This document shows, piece by piece, positions 47,853-56,850 of a DNA stretch of 64,000 nucleotides. How positions within the stretch are numbered: position 1 is the stretch's first letter; each line of letters begins with the position of its first letter. The notes under the pieces are model-generated. The model was given only the letters and a program-made list of their open reading frames with translations. It was not told the origin of the DNA and made no database searches. Source of the DNA: MED-G105 sp039814575 (GTDB lineage Bacteria > Pseudomonadota > Alphaproteobacteria > Caulobacterales > Parvularculaceae); NCBI GenBank assembly GCA_039814575.1, contig JBCCAY010000007.1, positions 62,001 to 126,000 of the forward strand, written 5' to 3'. Position numbers and translations under genes: made by a program.

Positions 47853-48821
47853 CTACGCCAGAGCGCGGGCAAAGAGTTCAGCGTCCACATTACCACCGCT
47901 GAGAACAAGAACGATCGTTTTACCCGAAACGTCGATTTTACCGGCTAACGCAGCAGCGAGCGCGACCGCGCCGCCCGGCTCGACCACGAGCTTCAGCTTT
48001 TCAAACGCGTATCGCATCGCCTTCAACACCTCGTCTTCAGTGACGACGAGACCGCCTGACAAAAGGGTCTTGTTAATAGGAAACGTCAATGCGCCAGGCG
48101 TCGGCGCGAGCAAAGCGTCACAAATGGAACCGCTCGACGATGGGTTTGAAAGGCGTTCCCCGGCTGATAGCGAACGCGCCGTGTCGTCGAAACCGGTGGG
48201 CTCGACGGCGTAGACCTTCGTTTCCGGGCTCAACGCCGCCATCGCCGTCGCCACGCCGGCGACAAGACCGCCGCCGCCGCAACAACAGAGCAAAAGATCT
48301 GCCGACGCGCGAACGCCTTTAAGGTCGTCAGCGATTTCAAGGCCCGCAACACCCTGCCCGGCAACGATATCAAGATCATCATAAGACGGAACAAGCACAG
48401 CACCGCGCTCGGCGACAAGAGCACGCGCGATATCTTCGCGGTTCTCCGTCGCGCGATCATAGAACCGGATTTCTGCGCCATACGCTTCGGTGTTCTTGAC
48501 TTTCAACGCCGGCGCGTCCGCAGGCATGACGATTGTTGCCTTCACGCCCAACAATCCCGCCGCGGCGGCGACGCCCTGCGCATGATTGCCCGACGACCAG
48601 GCGACAACGCCGCTTTTCTTTTCGTCATCGCTTAATTGGGAAAGTTTGTTGTAGGCGCCGCGGAATTTAAACGAACCCGTTCGCTGCAAGTTTTCAGGCT
48701 TAACAAACACCTGCGCGCCAAGATCGGCGTCAAGAAATGCATTGCGCAGAAGCGGCGTGCGCACAGCCTCCGGCGCGATGCGCGTCGCCGCGGCCTTAAT
48801 GTCGTCTATGGAAACAGTCAT
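47853..48821 (-). CDS. Threonine/serine dehydratase-like PLP enzyme
   Basis: A 322-residue fold-type II PLP enzyme of the threonine ammonia-lyase group. I start at the ATG at 48821 (MTVSIDDIKAAATRIAP), with GAGGAAG in front; the frame continues upstream but without family features. Lys52 in GSFKFRGAYNKL binds PLP, SSGNHAQGVA contacts the substrate, and the glycine loop reads CCGGGGLVAG. There is no C-terminal regulatory ACT domain, so it is the catabolic type. Serine racemase, 3-hydroxyaspartate dehydratase and the ectoine-pathway protein EutB are close relatives and cannot be excluded. Confidence 0.85.
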   Translation of the reverse strand: MTVSIDDIKAAATRIAPEAVRTPLLRNAFLDADLGAQVFVKPENLQRTGSFKFRGAYNKLSQLSDDEKKSGVVAWSSGNHAQGVAAAAGLLGVKATIVMPADAPALKVKNTEAYGAEIRFYDRATENREDIARALVAERGAVLVPSYDDLDIVAGQGVAGLEIADDLKGVRASADLLLCCCGGGGLVAGVATAMAALSPETKVYAVEPTGFDDTARSLSAGERLSNPSSSGSICDALLAPTPGALTFPINKTLLSGGLVVTEDEVLKAMRYAFEKLKLVVEPGGAVALAAALAGKIDVSGKTIVLVLSGGNVDAELFARALA

Positions 48822-48983
48822 CATATCTTCCTCAAAACAAGCATGTTCACGATCGAAGCGGTTAGCGCCCGCCCAAAAATCGGCGGACGCGGACGCGACA
48901 GGCGCCGACAAGAACCTAAGAGCCGCGGCAAAAGGCGCCGCAATGGCTGCTTAGTGGCTGTTCAAAGGAAAAAGACGGCCGCC

Positions 48984-50129
48984 TCAATATCTTTGCATCA
49001 AGATAGCTTGCAATGACGCGCGTGCAAGATGTTTTGCGCGCTCGGGCGACCATCCAACCTCAGGGATCGGTCGGACGGCGTTATCCTTGAACGGCATCTC
49101 CATAGTCATGGAAATCGCGCGATAGCGCTCGGCCACTTGCTGAGAGGCCACGTTAAGATTAGCGCCGCCGGGTTTCGCGACCGGGTAACCATACTGTTTC
49201 TGGAAATCAGGGCTCAGCGCACACAGGCGATCGCGAAAGGCGTTCAGGCCTTCGAGCATCGCGTCGCTCGCCGAGGCGACGCCTTCAAATCCCTCGATAA
49301 AGTTGTAAGGCAGCTCTTCATCGCCATGGATATCGAGAAACAAAGCGACGCCTGTCTTGTCCATTTCATTACGCACACAGAGGACTTCCGGACTCCGCTC
49401 CGGGCTCGGCTCGGCCCATTCCCGGTTCAGGTCAGCGCCGGGCGTGTTGGTTCGTAAGTGCCCGCGATATGCGCCGTCGGGGTTCATCAGCGGAACGATG
49501 TGAAGATCCACCGCATCCCGTAGTCCATTCGCCACGGGATCTTCTGGGTCGCTGAGCATCTCTAAAGCGCCTTCCATCCACCAAGACGCCATGGATTCTC
49601 CGGGATGCTGGCGGGCGATAATCCACACGGGCGGCCGCGCGACGCCTTTTCCGGCGTCACCCTTTGCCACCGCATGACTCCCAAAGCGCAAGCGCTCAAT
49701 ATCGCGGCCGTCGACGCTCTGTCCGAGAATGTCGTAGGCAAACCGCCCACTGGCGAGCGCCTTTGAAACCGCAGCGCTATTTCTATCAAGCGAATAGGGC
49801 GCAAAGTATGCGACCGACATCTGCGGCGCGACCATATCAAGCGTAATGGTCATCACGCCGCTCTCATACGTCGTTGGGGCGCGCAGCCAATTCTCAGCAT
49901 CAGCCGACACCACTGCTGTATAGCCGTCCCAGGCATTGGCGTAACTAGATTTATTAAGCCCGGTCAGGCGTAAGACGATTGTCGCGCCGACATCGGCCGT
50001 CACTTTAAAATAAAACCACTGGAAATGATCGCTGTTCGTATCTGTGCGGATCGCTAGATCAGCGCGCCCCGAAGGATCAATCGTCAAAACTTCGATATTA
50101 CCGCCATCGAAACAGCTTGAAATGATCAT
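48984..50129 (-). CDS. M14 family carboxypeptidase of the cytosolic-carboxypeptidase (AGBL) type
   Basis: A 381-residue zinc carboxypeptidase. I start at the ATG at 50129 (MIISSCFDGGNIEVL), which has AGAGGA six bases upstream. The N-terminal beta domain (about 1-115; FQWFYFKV) resembles that of cytosolic carboxypeptidases. The M14 core has zinc ligands His175 and Glu178 (RQHPGESMAS) and His268 (FLDIHGDEELPYNFIEG). The catalytic Glu344 is in SMTMEMPFKD. No signal peptide is seen, so it acts in the cytoplasm. Eukaryotic relatives remove C-terminal Glu; the bacterial substrates are little known. It is upstream of the dehydratase gene on the same strand. Confidence 0.9.
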   Translation of the reverse strand: MIISSCFDGGNIEVLTIDPSGRADLAIRTDTNSDHFQWFYFKVTADVGATIVLRLTGLNKSSYANAWDGYTAVVSADAENWLRAPTTYESGVMTITLDMVAPQMSVAYFAPYSLDRNSAAVSKALASGRFAYDILGQSVDGRDIERLRFGSHAVAKGDAGKGVARPPVWIIARQHPGESMASWWMEGALEMLSDPEDPVANGLRDAVDLHIVPLMNPDGAYRGHLRTNTPGADLNREWAEPSPERSPEVLCVRNEMDKTGVALFLDIHGDEELPYNFIEGFEGVASASDAMLEGLNAFRDRLCALSPDFQKQYGYPVAKPGGANLNVASQQVAERYRAISMTMEMPFKDNAVRPIPEVGWSPERAKHLARASLQAILMQRY

Positions 50130-50701
50130 TGTTTTCCTCTCGCTCAACAACACGTATCAGCGCCGGGCCCCTCTCCCATCGTTTCTGAAAACTGAGACGC
50201 GGCGATACGAGATCCTATAATCAAGGCCGGCCCTCAACGTCCAGCTCACGCCGATGAGCATTGATCGATCTGCCTGCAGCGAAACCGGTGTCGCATAAAA
50301 TCACGCCAGCGACGCAAAGTACGAGGCGATCGGCGAAGGACCCGAAGCAGAACACGGCGCCCTCCCCAACATAGAGACCCATTCTGCATCCAGCGGCGTA
50401 ACAGCCCTCACCGTCCGTCAACATAGCAACAAGTAGGCATCTCATATGTCGCATTAGCCTAATAAACGACAAGATTTGTCCCAGGGGTCATGATACGTCT
50501 TGCGTCTGCCGGGGGCCGAAAGGTAAGCCCTTAATGCACAGGTCGACCAAAAGCCGGCGAAACAATGCCGACCGCGATTTTTGCGGAAGGAAAAAAGCAG
50601 CGCGCGATAAGCAGCATGACGCTCTGATCGGCGTCTTTTGTCGCAACGATAAAAAGCGTCGAATTCAATAGCGAATTACGAAGCACACGGGGGTACGCCG
50701 C
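50130..50701. other. Divergent intergenic region M14 peptidase / symporter
   Basis: About 570 bases between divergent genes, with AT-rich stretches near 50580-50660 that probably carry the symporter promoter. An 83-codon frame at 50221-50472 on the minus strand has Cys-rich, unnatural composition and no ribosome binding site, so I do not accept it. I see no strong hairpin or repeat. A GGGGGT site lies 8 bases before the symporter ATG. Confidence 0.35.
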
Positions 50702-52132
50702 ATGATTGTTACGAGTTTTGCGTTTTTTCTAACGCTGGTGTTCGCCCTAGGCATTTATTCGTCGTTCAAATCGGAGAAAACCGCCAAGGATTATTATCTC
50801 GCCGGAAGCGGGGTCAAACCCGTGATGACAGCGCTTTCCGCCGTTGCGACGTTGAATTCCGGTTGGGTGTTCAGCGGACTCGTAGGGTTCACTTATGTCG
50901 CCGGCCTCAGCTCAATATGGCTGTCATTAGGTATGTTCGTCGGCGACTTTTGCGCCTCACTTTTCTCTTACAAACAAATTCGCATCGCCACCGGACGGTC
51001 GGGCGCGCTGTCCTACGCCGCGGTGCTCGCCAATTGGCGCGAGGGCGTCGATCTTCAAATCTGGCGGCGCGTCGCCGCCATCATGATCGTCTTCTTTTTG
51101 TCCGCCTACGCCGCAGCGCAAATCGTCGCCGGCGACAAGGCGTTGCAAGCCGCGCTTGGTTGGGGCCAAGGCGTCGGCGCTGTGCTCACGGCGATTATGG
51201 TTTTGCTCTACAGCACCGTCGGCGGCATTCGAGCGTCGATTTGGACTGATGCGGCGCAGTTCGTGATTATGCTCGTGGCGATCGCGCTATTGCTTGTTGC
51301 AGGTTTTGACGCCGCTGGCGGCTTTGACGGCGCCGTCGCGCAATGGCGCGCCATCCCCGGCTATCTCGGCGAGTTGTCATTGCCGCAACCGCAATTGGCG
51401 GGCGCCGCGGGGCCGCTTCTGTTCTTTCTTGGATGGGTCGTCGCCGGCTTCTCGGTGATCGGACAACCGCACATCATGGTGCGCTATATGGCCCTTGAGA
51501 GCCCGGAAAAAGTCAATCGAACGCGCCTTTGGTACTATTCATTCTATTTTATCTTCGTCGCCATGGTGACGGTCGTCGGCTTGTTGTGCCGCATCCTATT
51601 GCCGGAGTTGGGCGCGGTTGATCCTGAGCTCTCTCTGCCAATGTTAGCGCAACAGCTTCTGCCGGGCGTCTTAGTCGGCTTTATGCTTGCGGGCGTTTTT
51701 GCGGCGGCGATGTCAACGGTCGATTCTATGGTTTTGTCCGTATCAGCCGCAATCACCAACGATCTTTTACCGTCGAAATTCGTCCGCCCTTGGGTGGCGC
51801 GCGCAACAACCGGCGCGTTTACCGTCGTCGCCCTCGCCATCGCCTTAAGCGGCAGCCAAAGCGTCTTCAGTCTTGTGATCCTCGCCTGGTCGACGCTCGG
51901 CACGGCGTTCGGCCCGATATTGATCATGCTCTCGCTGAACCGACGTATTGGGAACGCTGCGGCGATCGCCTCCATGGCGGCCGGTTTCATCGTTCAGCTA
52001 CTCTGGCGACAGAATGGATATGAAGCCAGCATCTATGAGGGGCTGCCAGGCATGGCCGTCGGGCTCGCCGTCGCCTATCTCGGCTCGCGAAAGCTGCGAC
52101 ACGATGAACTGGGCGCAGCGTCATCGCATTAG
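50702..52132 (+). CDS. Sodium:solute symporter (SSS family)
   Basis: A 476-residue transporter of the sodium:solute symporter family (relatives of PutP and PanF) with about 13 membrane helices. Family features include KTAKDYYLAGSGVKPVMTALSAVATLNSGWVF near the start, STVGGIRASIWTDAAQFVIML and AGVFAAAMSTVDSMVLSVSAAI, which carries sodium-site residues. The substrate is probably a small organic acid, amino acid or related compound. The gene directly downstream is 14 bases away, so transporter and maleate-isomerase-family enzyme are very likely one operon. Confidence 0.93.
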   Translation: MIVTSFAFFLTLVFALGIYSSFKSEKTAKDYYLAGSGVKPVMTALSAVATLNSGWVFSGLVGFTYVAGLSSIWLSLGMFVGDFCASLFSYKQIRIATGRSGALSYAAVLANWREGVDLQIWRRVAAIMIVFFLSAYAAAQIVAGDKALQAALGWGQGVGAVLTAIMVLLYSTVGGIRASIWTDAAQFVIMLVAIALLLVAGFDAAGGFDGAVAQWRAIPGYLGELSLPQPQLAGAAGPLLFFLGWVVAGFSVIGQPHIMVRYMALESPEKVNRTRLWYYSFYFIFVAMVTVVGLLCRILLPELGAVDPELSLPMLAQQLLPGVLVGFMLAGVFAAAMSTVDSMVLSVSAAITNDLLPSKFVRPWVARATTGAFTVVALAIALSGSQSVFSLVILAWSTLGTAFGPILIMLSLNRRIGNAAAIASMAAGFIVQLLWRQNGYEASIYEGLPGMAVGLAVAYLGSRKLRHDELGAASSH

Positions 52133-52146
52133 CGTCGGAGAACAAA

Positions 52147-52905
52147 ATGGCGTCATCGCTAAAAGTCGAACACATCGAACCGAAAATGGACGCCGGCGTC
52201 GGACGCGGCGGCCGCTTAGGCATGATCGTCTTGTCCACCGACATGGTGACCGAAAGCGAGCTGGCGGTGATGACGCCGAAAACGGACATCGCCATTAGCG
52301 CGACCCGTATTCACATGGAAAACCCTGTGACCATGGAGAACTTGCGCAAGCATGGCGGGGATATCGGCGCAGCGGCGGCGCTATTCACGGACGGCGATAT
52401 CGACGTCTATATGTATGTCTGCACGTCCGGCACCATAGCCATCGGCGATGACAATATTCTGAAATCGGTGCGCGCCCATTCTCCCAACGCCCAATTAACC
52501 TCGCCAATGATCGGCGCTATCGCCGGTCTTCGGGCGCTCAACGCTTCAAAAATTACGTTCCTTACGCCCTACCCTGACGAAATTAACGAAAGCATGGCGG
52601 CCTATCTTGCAGAGAAAGGCGTAACAACGCTCCGTGCCGGATCTTTTCATATTGACGACGACCGTGAAATTGGCCGCGTGTCGCCGCAATCGATCGTCGA
52701 CGCGGCGGCGGCCCTCGACCATGAGGACGCCGAGGCGATATTCGTCCCGTGCGCCAGTCTGCGCATGTCGACCATTATCGAAGAAATCGAAGAGCGCTTA
52801 GGAAAACCCGTCGTCACCGCCCACCAAGCCATGCTGTGGCACGCCCTCAGACTGGTTGGATACACCGAGCCGATTAACGGCTTCGGGCGTCTCATGACGA
52901 TTTAA
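52147..52905 (+). CDS. Maleate isomerase / Asp-Glu racemase superfamily enzyme
   Basis: A 252-residue protein of the maleate isomerase/arylmalonate decarboxylase group within the Asp/Glu/hydantoin racemase superfamily. Both catalytic cysteine regions are present: Cys92 in VCTSGTIAIG and Cys202 in PCASLRMSTI. The second is the position where decarboxylases and isomerases differ. MIGAIAGLRAL and KPVVTAHQAMLWHALRL fit the fold. Ectoine-utilisation EutA proteins belong to the same group. It is tightly coupled to a sodium symporter, so its substrate is probably what that symporter imports. Confidence 0.86.
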   Translation: MASSLKVEHIEPKMDAGVGRGGRLGMIVLSTDMVTESELAVMTPKTDIAISATRIHMENPVTMENLRKHGGDIGAAAALFTDGDIDVYMYVCTSGTIAIGDDNILKSVRAHSPNAQLTSPMIGAIAGLRALNASKITFLTPYPDEINESMAAYLAEKGVTTLRAGSFHIDDDREIGRVSPQSIVDAAAALDHEDAEAIFVPCASLRMSTIIEEIEERLGKPVVTAHQAMLWHALRLVGYTEPINGFGRLMTI

Positions 52906-52915
52906 CAGACCACAG

Positions 52916-52934
52916 CCGCGATTAAGAATCGCGG
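52916..52934 (+). terminator. Hairpin after the maleate-isomerase-family gene
   Basis: A perfect 8-base-pair stem (CCGCGATT / AATCGCGG) with a 3-base loop, ten bases after the stop codon at 52903-52905. There is no T tract, so it is a weak terminator candidate. It separates this gene from the convergent S12 hydrolase gene. Confidence 0.5.
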
Positions 52935-53004
52935 AATCTGTAAGGAAGCCGGCTCAACCGGGCTGCGCCACCGCGTGGTTTCGTTCTGATTATGACACCG
53001 GTGG

Positions 53005-54567
53005 TTATCGTTTCTCCGCCATTGAGGAATAGTCGCCCATCTTGAGCACCGCCCCAGTGATCTCGCCTTTCTTCGTTCTAACGAACGAAAGATACAGTCC
53101 GCCGTCCGATCCCCAATAATCGCCGTCGGTTACAAACGCCATTGGCGCGACTTGGCGCAACGGAATGGTATAGGCGTCCGCCTCTTCGTTTTCATCGGTT
53201 TCCGCAACGCGCATATGCAACCCGTCACCCTTCTTAACGACATCAAAGTCAGGCGTCTCACTATACGCCCCACGGAAATCAGATGGGCTCATCGGCCGGT
53301 TAATGGCATAGCGTCCGACAAAGGCGTTGAGTTTTTCCAGCTGAGGAACATCCTTGGGCAGAATACGTTCGCGGTAAAACGGCCAATCAAGCGCATCAGC
53401 GACGGCGCGACGAATTTCTGCATAAAGAGCGCCGCCGTTAAAACCGTTGGTGAAGACCAGCAGACCGTCGCCCGTCGCGAGATGCCCCTCGAACCAGGCC
53501 CGATAGGCGAAGTTCGCGCCGCTATGGGTTAAGCGCCGCATGTCTCCGTCGCCATGCATAACCGGACCTAAACCAAAGGCGCTGACGCCGACTTCCGTCA
53601 TCATGTCGGCGGCGACGCTTTGCGGGAGAAAGGCGTCGTCAGCGCCGTGGTAACTCTCCATCAACGCAAAAAGAAATTTCGACTGATCCGTCGGCGTCGT
53701 CCAAAGGCCTGAGGCAGCCTTTTCAGGAAACGCATGCCAACCGCGCGGCTCGGCCGAGCGCGCGCCGTTTTCGTCATATGCCCAAGCGATGTTTCCGTGC
53801 TCCTTGGGAAGAGGATTTGCATATGTGCTGCGCGCCATACCAAGGGGCTGGAAGACAAGGTCTTCAGCGGCTTGTTCAAAGGTCTTGCCAGTAACGTCCG
53901 ATATCAACAATTCCTGCACTGTTGTTCCGCCACCGGAGTAGCGCGTTTCCGTTCCCGGGACGTAAATCGCCCGAACGGCCTCGTTTTTCGCCGGCGGCGC
54001 GCCATTCAGCGTCTGCACTATCGTCGGCAGCGTTTCGCCCGGCCAGTAATCGTCAAACCCCGAAACACTGAGACCGGCCGTATGGGACAGAATTCCACGA
54101 AGCGTGACAGGCGCGCGGCGCGTGAATTCACTCTCAGGGACGTTCCACGATTTGAGATAGCGATTGACGTCGCGGTTGAGATCAATTTCGCCGGCCGCAA
54201 CCAATCGCAAGGTCGTCGCCGCAGCGCCGAGCTTGCTGATCGATCCGACAGAGAAAACCGTCTCCGCATTGACTTTCTCACCAGTTTCTTTGTTGCTGAA
54301 GCCGTATCCGCGCGCCCAAACGAGCGACCCATTGCGTATGATCGCGATCGAGACGCCAGGCACGTTGTGACGCTGCAACCCCTCCTCAATCGACCATTGT
54401 TGCGGCGTCTCACCCTCAACGCGCATTGCAGGGCGCAATCCATTTTCAAACGCCGCGACCCAATCCGGCGTTGACGCCGTTTGCGCTGATGCGCCGAAAG
54501 CCGCCGTCAAGACAAAAACGAACGCCGCTGACGCGATACGAACAACGGACCTAACAGTTTGTCTCAT
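53005..54567 (-). CDS. S12 family serine hydrolase, secreted (beta-lactamase/MlrB superfamily)
   Basis: A 520-residue secreted serine hydrolase. The signal peptide ends at GASAQ (about residue 29). Catalytic motifs are Ser109-Ile-Ser-Lys112 (SVGSISK), Tyr210-Ser-Gly (RYSGGG) and His348-Ser-Gly (THSGANF). A lipocalin-like extra domain covers the last ~130 residues. The superfamily includes class C beta-lactamases, D-aminopeptidases, esterases and MlrB, the second enzyme of microcystin breakdown. Activity here is unknown. It is divergent from an M81 (MlrC-family) gene. The control region between them carries inverted repeats. Confidence 0.9.
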   Translation of the reverse strand: MRQTVRSVVRIASAAFVFVLTAAFGASAQTASTPDWVAAFENGLRPAMRVEGETPQQWSIEEGLQRHNVPGVSIAIIRNGSLVWARGYGFSNKETGEKVNAETVFSVGSISKLGAAATTLRLVAAGEIDLNRDVNRYLKSWNVPESEFTRRAPVTLRGILSHTAGLSVSGFDDYWPGETLPTIVQTLNGAPPAKNEAVRAIYVPGTETRYSGGGTTVQELLISDVTGKTFEQAAEDLVFQPLGMARSTYANPLPKEHGNIAWAYDENGARSAEPRGWHAFPEKAASGLWTTPTDQSKFLFALMESYHGADDAFLPQSVAADMMTEVGVSAFGLGPVMHGDGDMRRLTHSGANFAYRAWFEGHLATGDGLLVFTNGFNGGALYAEIRRAVADALDWPFYRERILPKDVPQLEKLNAFVGRYAINRPMSPSDFRGAYSETPDFDVVKKGDGLHMRVAETDENEEADAYTIPLRQVAPMAFVTDGDYWGSDGGLYLSFVRTKKGEITGAVLKMGDYSSMAEKR

Positions 54568-54893
54568 AGGGGTCTCCTCACAGTTTCAGCGCACAACGCC
54601 GTTAGAGCCCAAACAAAAACGCTTAAACGTCTTCAGTTTTGGCAAGTCAGACGTCAATTCGTCGCCAATCCATTCGGCCCAATCTTTTCCTCTTTGGGCT
54701 CAATTTATTAAAGAATAAGAGCCGGAACCGCGTCGTTTTGCGGGGAATTAACGTCTGACCTTAGAGTGCCGTCAGTTTTCCAATTTTTGATTCAGGCTCT
54801 TATCGATCACAGCATTTTCAACCGCCCCTTGACTATATGCGTTATTTATCACGATATAAAGACATATTCATTTGCAATCTGATTGAGGCGTCA
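54568..54893. promoter_or_regulatory. Divergent control region with nested inverted repeats
   Basis: Between the S12 and M81 starts. A 15-base arm, GTCAGACGTCAATTC (54646-54660), recurs inverted with one mismatch at 54745-54759, 84 bases away. Its core AGACGT/ACGTCT occurs three times (54627, 54649, 54751). A second inverted pair is ATAAGAGCC (54715-54723) and GGCTCTTAT (54795-54803). A local hairpin, GGCTC to GAGCC (54697-54723), overlaps the first of these. Such spacing suits cooperative repressor binding or DNA looping. No regulator gene lies nearby. Confidence 0.55.
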
Positions 54894-56546
54894 ATGATCT
54901 CATCTCGTGTAGCGCTCGGCCTTTTAGGATTTCTGTTCGCATTCGGATGCTCCGCGAGCGATCGTCGCGATAAAGAGTCGCGCGACGCCCAAGCAATAGA
55001 AACTGCAATGTCGGTTAAGGACGGCGCCCTCGCTAACGCAACTGACACAGCCAAGCCGCTTCGTATCGCCGTCGGCTATTTTAGCCATGAAGCGACAACG
55101 TTTTCACCGGACCGCGCCGGCCCTGACGACTTTTCCCCCCAGAGCCTCACGGGCGAGGCGCTTTTCAACTATTATGAGGATCTGCAAGGCTTTCAAAAAG
55201 CCGCCGAAGAATACCACAATGTGACGCTCGTTCCGTTGGAGTCCTTCGGCGACGTCATTGGTGGTAGTTCTGTAGGCTACATAACGCGTGAAGCGTTCGA
55301 TTTGATGTCCGCGCGCATGATCAGGGATCTCAAAGACGCCGGCGCTGTAGACGCTGTCTTTTTGTCACTGCATGGCTGCGCCGCTGTCGAAGGCGTTGAA
55401 CGGCCGGAGGCGGAACTCGCTCGGCGGATTCGGGAAGCCGTCGGCCCAGACACGCCGATTGCCGGCGTCTTTGACCCCCACGGCAATGAAGATGATGCTT
55501 TTTTACAGCATGCGGAGTTCTCGCTCGCCTATAAGTATTTCCCGCATTACGACCCGTATTTACAGGGCGAACGCGCAGCGCGACTGCTGGTGCGCGCCGC
55601 TCGAGGCGATTATGTCTCGACGACGGCGACACGCAAACCAGGGATCATCACGCCAACCGTTCTGCAATGGACGGGCGCAGACCCGTGGATGAGCATCGTA
55701 CAAAGAGCGCTTGTGTGGGAGGCCCGCGAGCCAGACGTGTTCGTTAGCGTTTTCACCGGCTTTCCATGGAACGACTCCGTCGACGCGGGCGCGACCATTC
55801 AAGTTATGACAAATAACGACCAAGCGCTCGCTGACCTCATTACCGAGGATATGAGCGCTTTCATGCAGAGCCGACGCCACGAGCTCTTCAGCATACCGAT
55901 ACTTCAACCGGATGACGCGGTTGCAAAGGCCGAAGAGGCCGTAAAAAACGGCGCGACGCCGACAGTGCTTGCTGATTATTCCGATCGCGGCGGCGACGCC
56001 ACTCATATTCTTTCCCAGATTATCGACCAAAACCTCAGCAATGTCATTTACGCCACCTTGCGCGACGAGCGGTTGATCAAAGCGCTTGCTGACGAAAACG
56101 CTGCGCCAGGAACGCCGTTCGATCGCGAAGTCGGCGGATTTGCGATCGCCGAGGCGAGCGGTGCGCCTGTGCGCGTTCAAGGAACGCTCATTGAGCGCGG
56201 CGCGACGGAAGTTTACAACACCGACATTGAGTACGCGGTCATCGCTTTCGGCGACGGCAATCGGCTCATCGTGTCGGATCAATTGCTTCAAATTATGCAT
56301 CCCGAAGCCGTGCGGGCCTTTAAGGGCATCGATCCTGATCAATTTTCGCACTGGGTGCTGAAATCGCGCGCCCACTTTCGACGCGGTTTTGACGATACAG
56401 GCTATGCGAAAACGATTATGATCGTCGATGCGCCAGGTCCGTATCTCGGTACAATCCATTTGGACGCCCTGCCGTTTAAGAAAGTCAACCTTGCAGACTT
56501 TTTCCCCTACAATGAAGGCGGAATTAACGCAGCCCGCGGGCGTTAA
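54894..56546 (+). CDS. M81 family metallopeptidase (MlrC-like), exported
   Basis: A 550-residue M81 zinc peptidase, the family of MlrC, which finishes microcystin degradation. I start at the ATG at 54894, with GAGG six bases upstream; it gives a signal peptide or lipoprotein leader with Cys19 in LFAFGCSAS. Probable zinc and active-site residues are His65-Glu66 (FSHEATTFSP), His160 (LSLHGCAA), Asp194/His196 (FDPHGNEDD) and His218 (YFPHYDPY). The MlrC C-terminal domain follows. Many bacteria lacking microcystin metabolism have M81 proteins, so the substrate may be another peptide or an isopeptide. Confidence 0.92.
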   Translation: MISSRVALGLLGFLFAFGCSASDRRDKESRDAQAIETAMSVKDGALANATDTAKPLRIAVGYFSHEATTFSPDRAGPDDFSPQSLTGEALFNYYEDLQGFQKAAEEYHNVTLVPLESFGDVIGGSSVGYITREAFDLMSARMIRDLKDAGAVDAVFLSLHGCAAVEGVERPEAELARRIREAVGPDTPIAGVFDPHGNEDDAFLQHAEFSLAYKYFPHYDPYLQGERAARLLVRAARGDYVSTTATRKPGIITPTVLQWTGADPWMSIVQRALVWEAREPDVFVSVFTGFPWNDSVDAGATIQVMTNNDQALADLITEDMSAFMQSRRHELFSIPILQPDDAVAKAEEAVKNGATPTVLADYSDRGGDATHILSQIIDQNLSNVIYATLRDERLIKALADENAAPGTPFDREVGGFAIAEASGAPVRVQGTLIERGATEVYNTDIEYAVIAFGDGNRLIVSDQLLQIMHPEAVRAFKGIDPDQFSHWVLKSRAHFRRGFDDTGYAKTIMIVDAPGPYLGTIHLDALPFKKVNLADFFPYNEGGINAARGR

Positions 56547-56850
56547 AAGTAACGCGAAAAGTAGCGAAGGCCCCAAAACGGCGCCGGACGGCCGATGGCG
56601 TCAATCGAGCCGCGATCACCTTCATTGGCATTTCATAGGTCGCCGGCGGATCGGCGCGGTTTGACGTTGTTAAAGCTATTTTGGTCGACGCGCGAGATTG
56701 CTGGCTCTCAACGTAAGCCTGAGACTACCGCCCAGAAGCAAACTGCAAATGCTTTCGTTGGCGCAGCCGCGTCGCCTTTTCTGATATAGGTGCAAATGGC
56801 GACAGGAGCGCCGAGAGAACGTTTTACGAGAGGCTTGTGCGCAAAGCCCA
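56547..56850. other. Intergenic region after the M81 gene
   Basis: About 300 bases between two convergent genes with no believable coding frame. Base composition is slightly AT-richer than flanking genes towards 56700-56850. I see no terminator-like hairpin with a T tract. Confidence 0.3.

Noticed and set aside
50221..50472. 83-codon minus-strand frame upstream of the symporter
   Set aside because: Cys/Met-rich composition unlike its neighbours, no ribosome binding site and no family resemblance.
47853..52905. Complete ectoine degradation cluster
   Set aside because: Relatives of EutA and EutB are present, but doeA, eutC, the diaminobutyrate enzymes and an ectoine transporter are not seen, and the M14 protein is of the CCP type, not the DoeB/AstE type.
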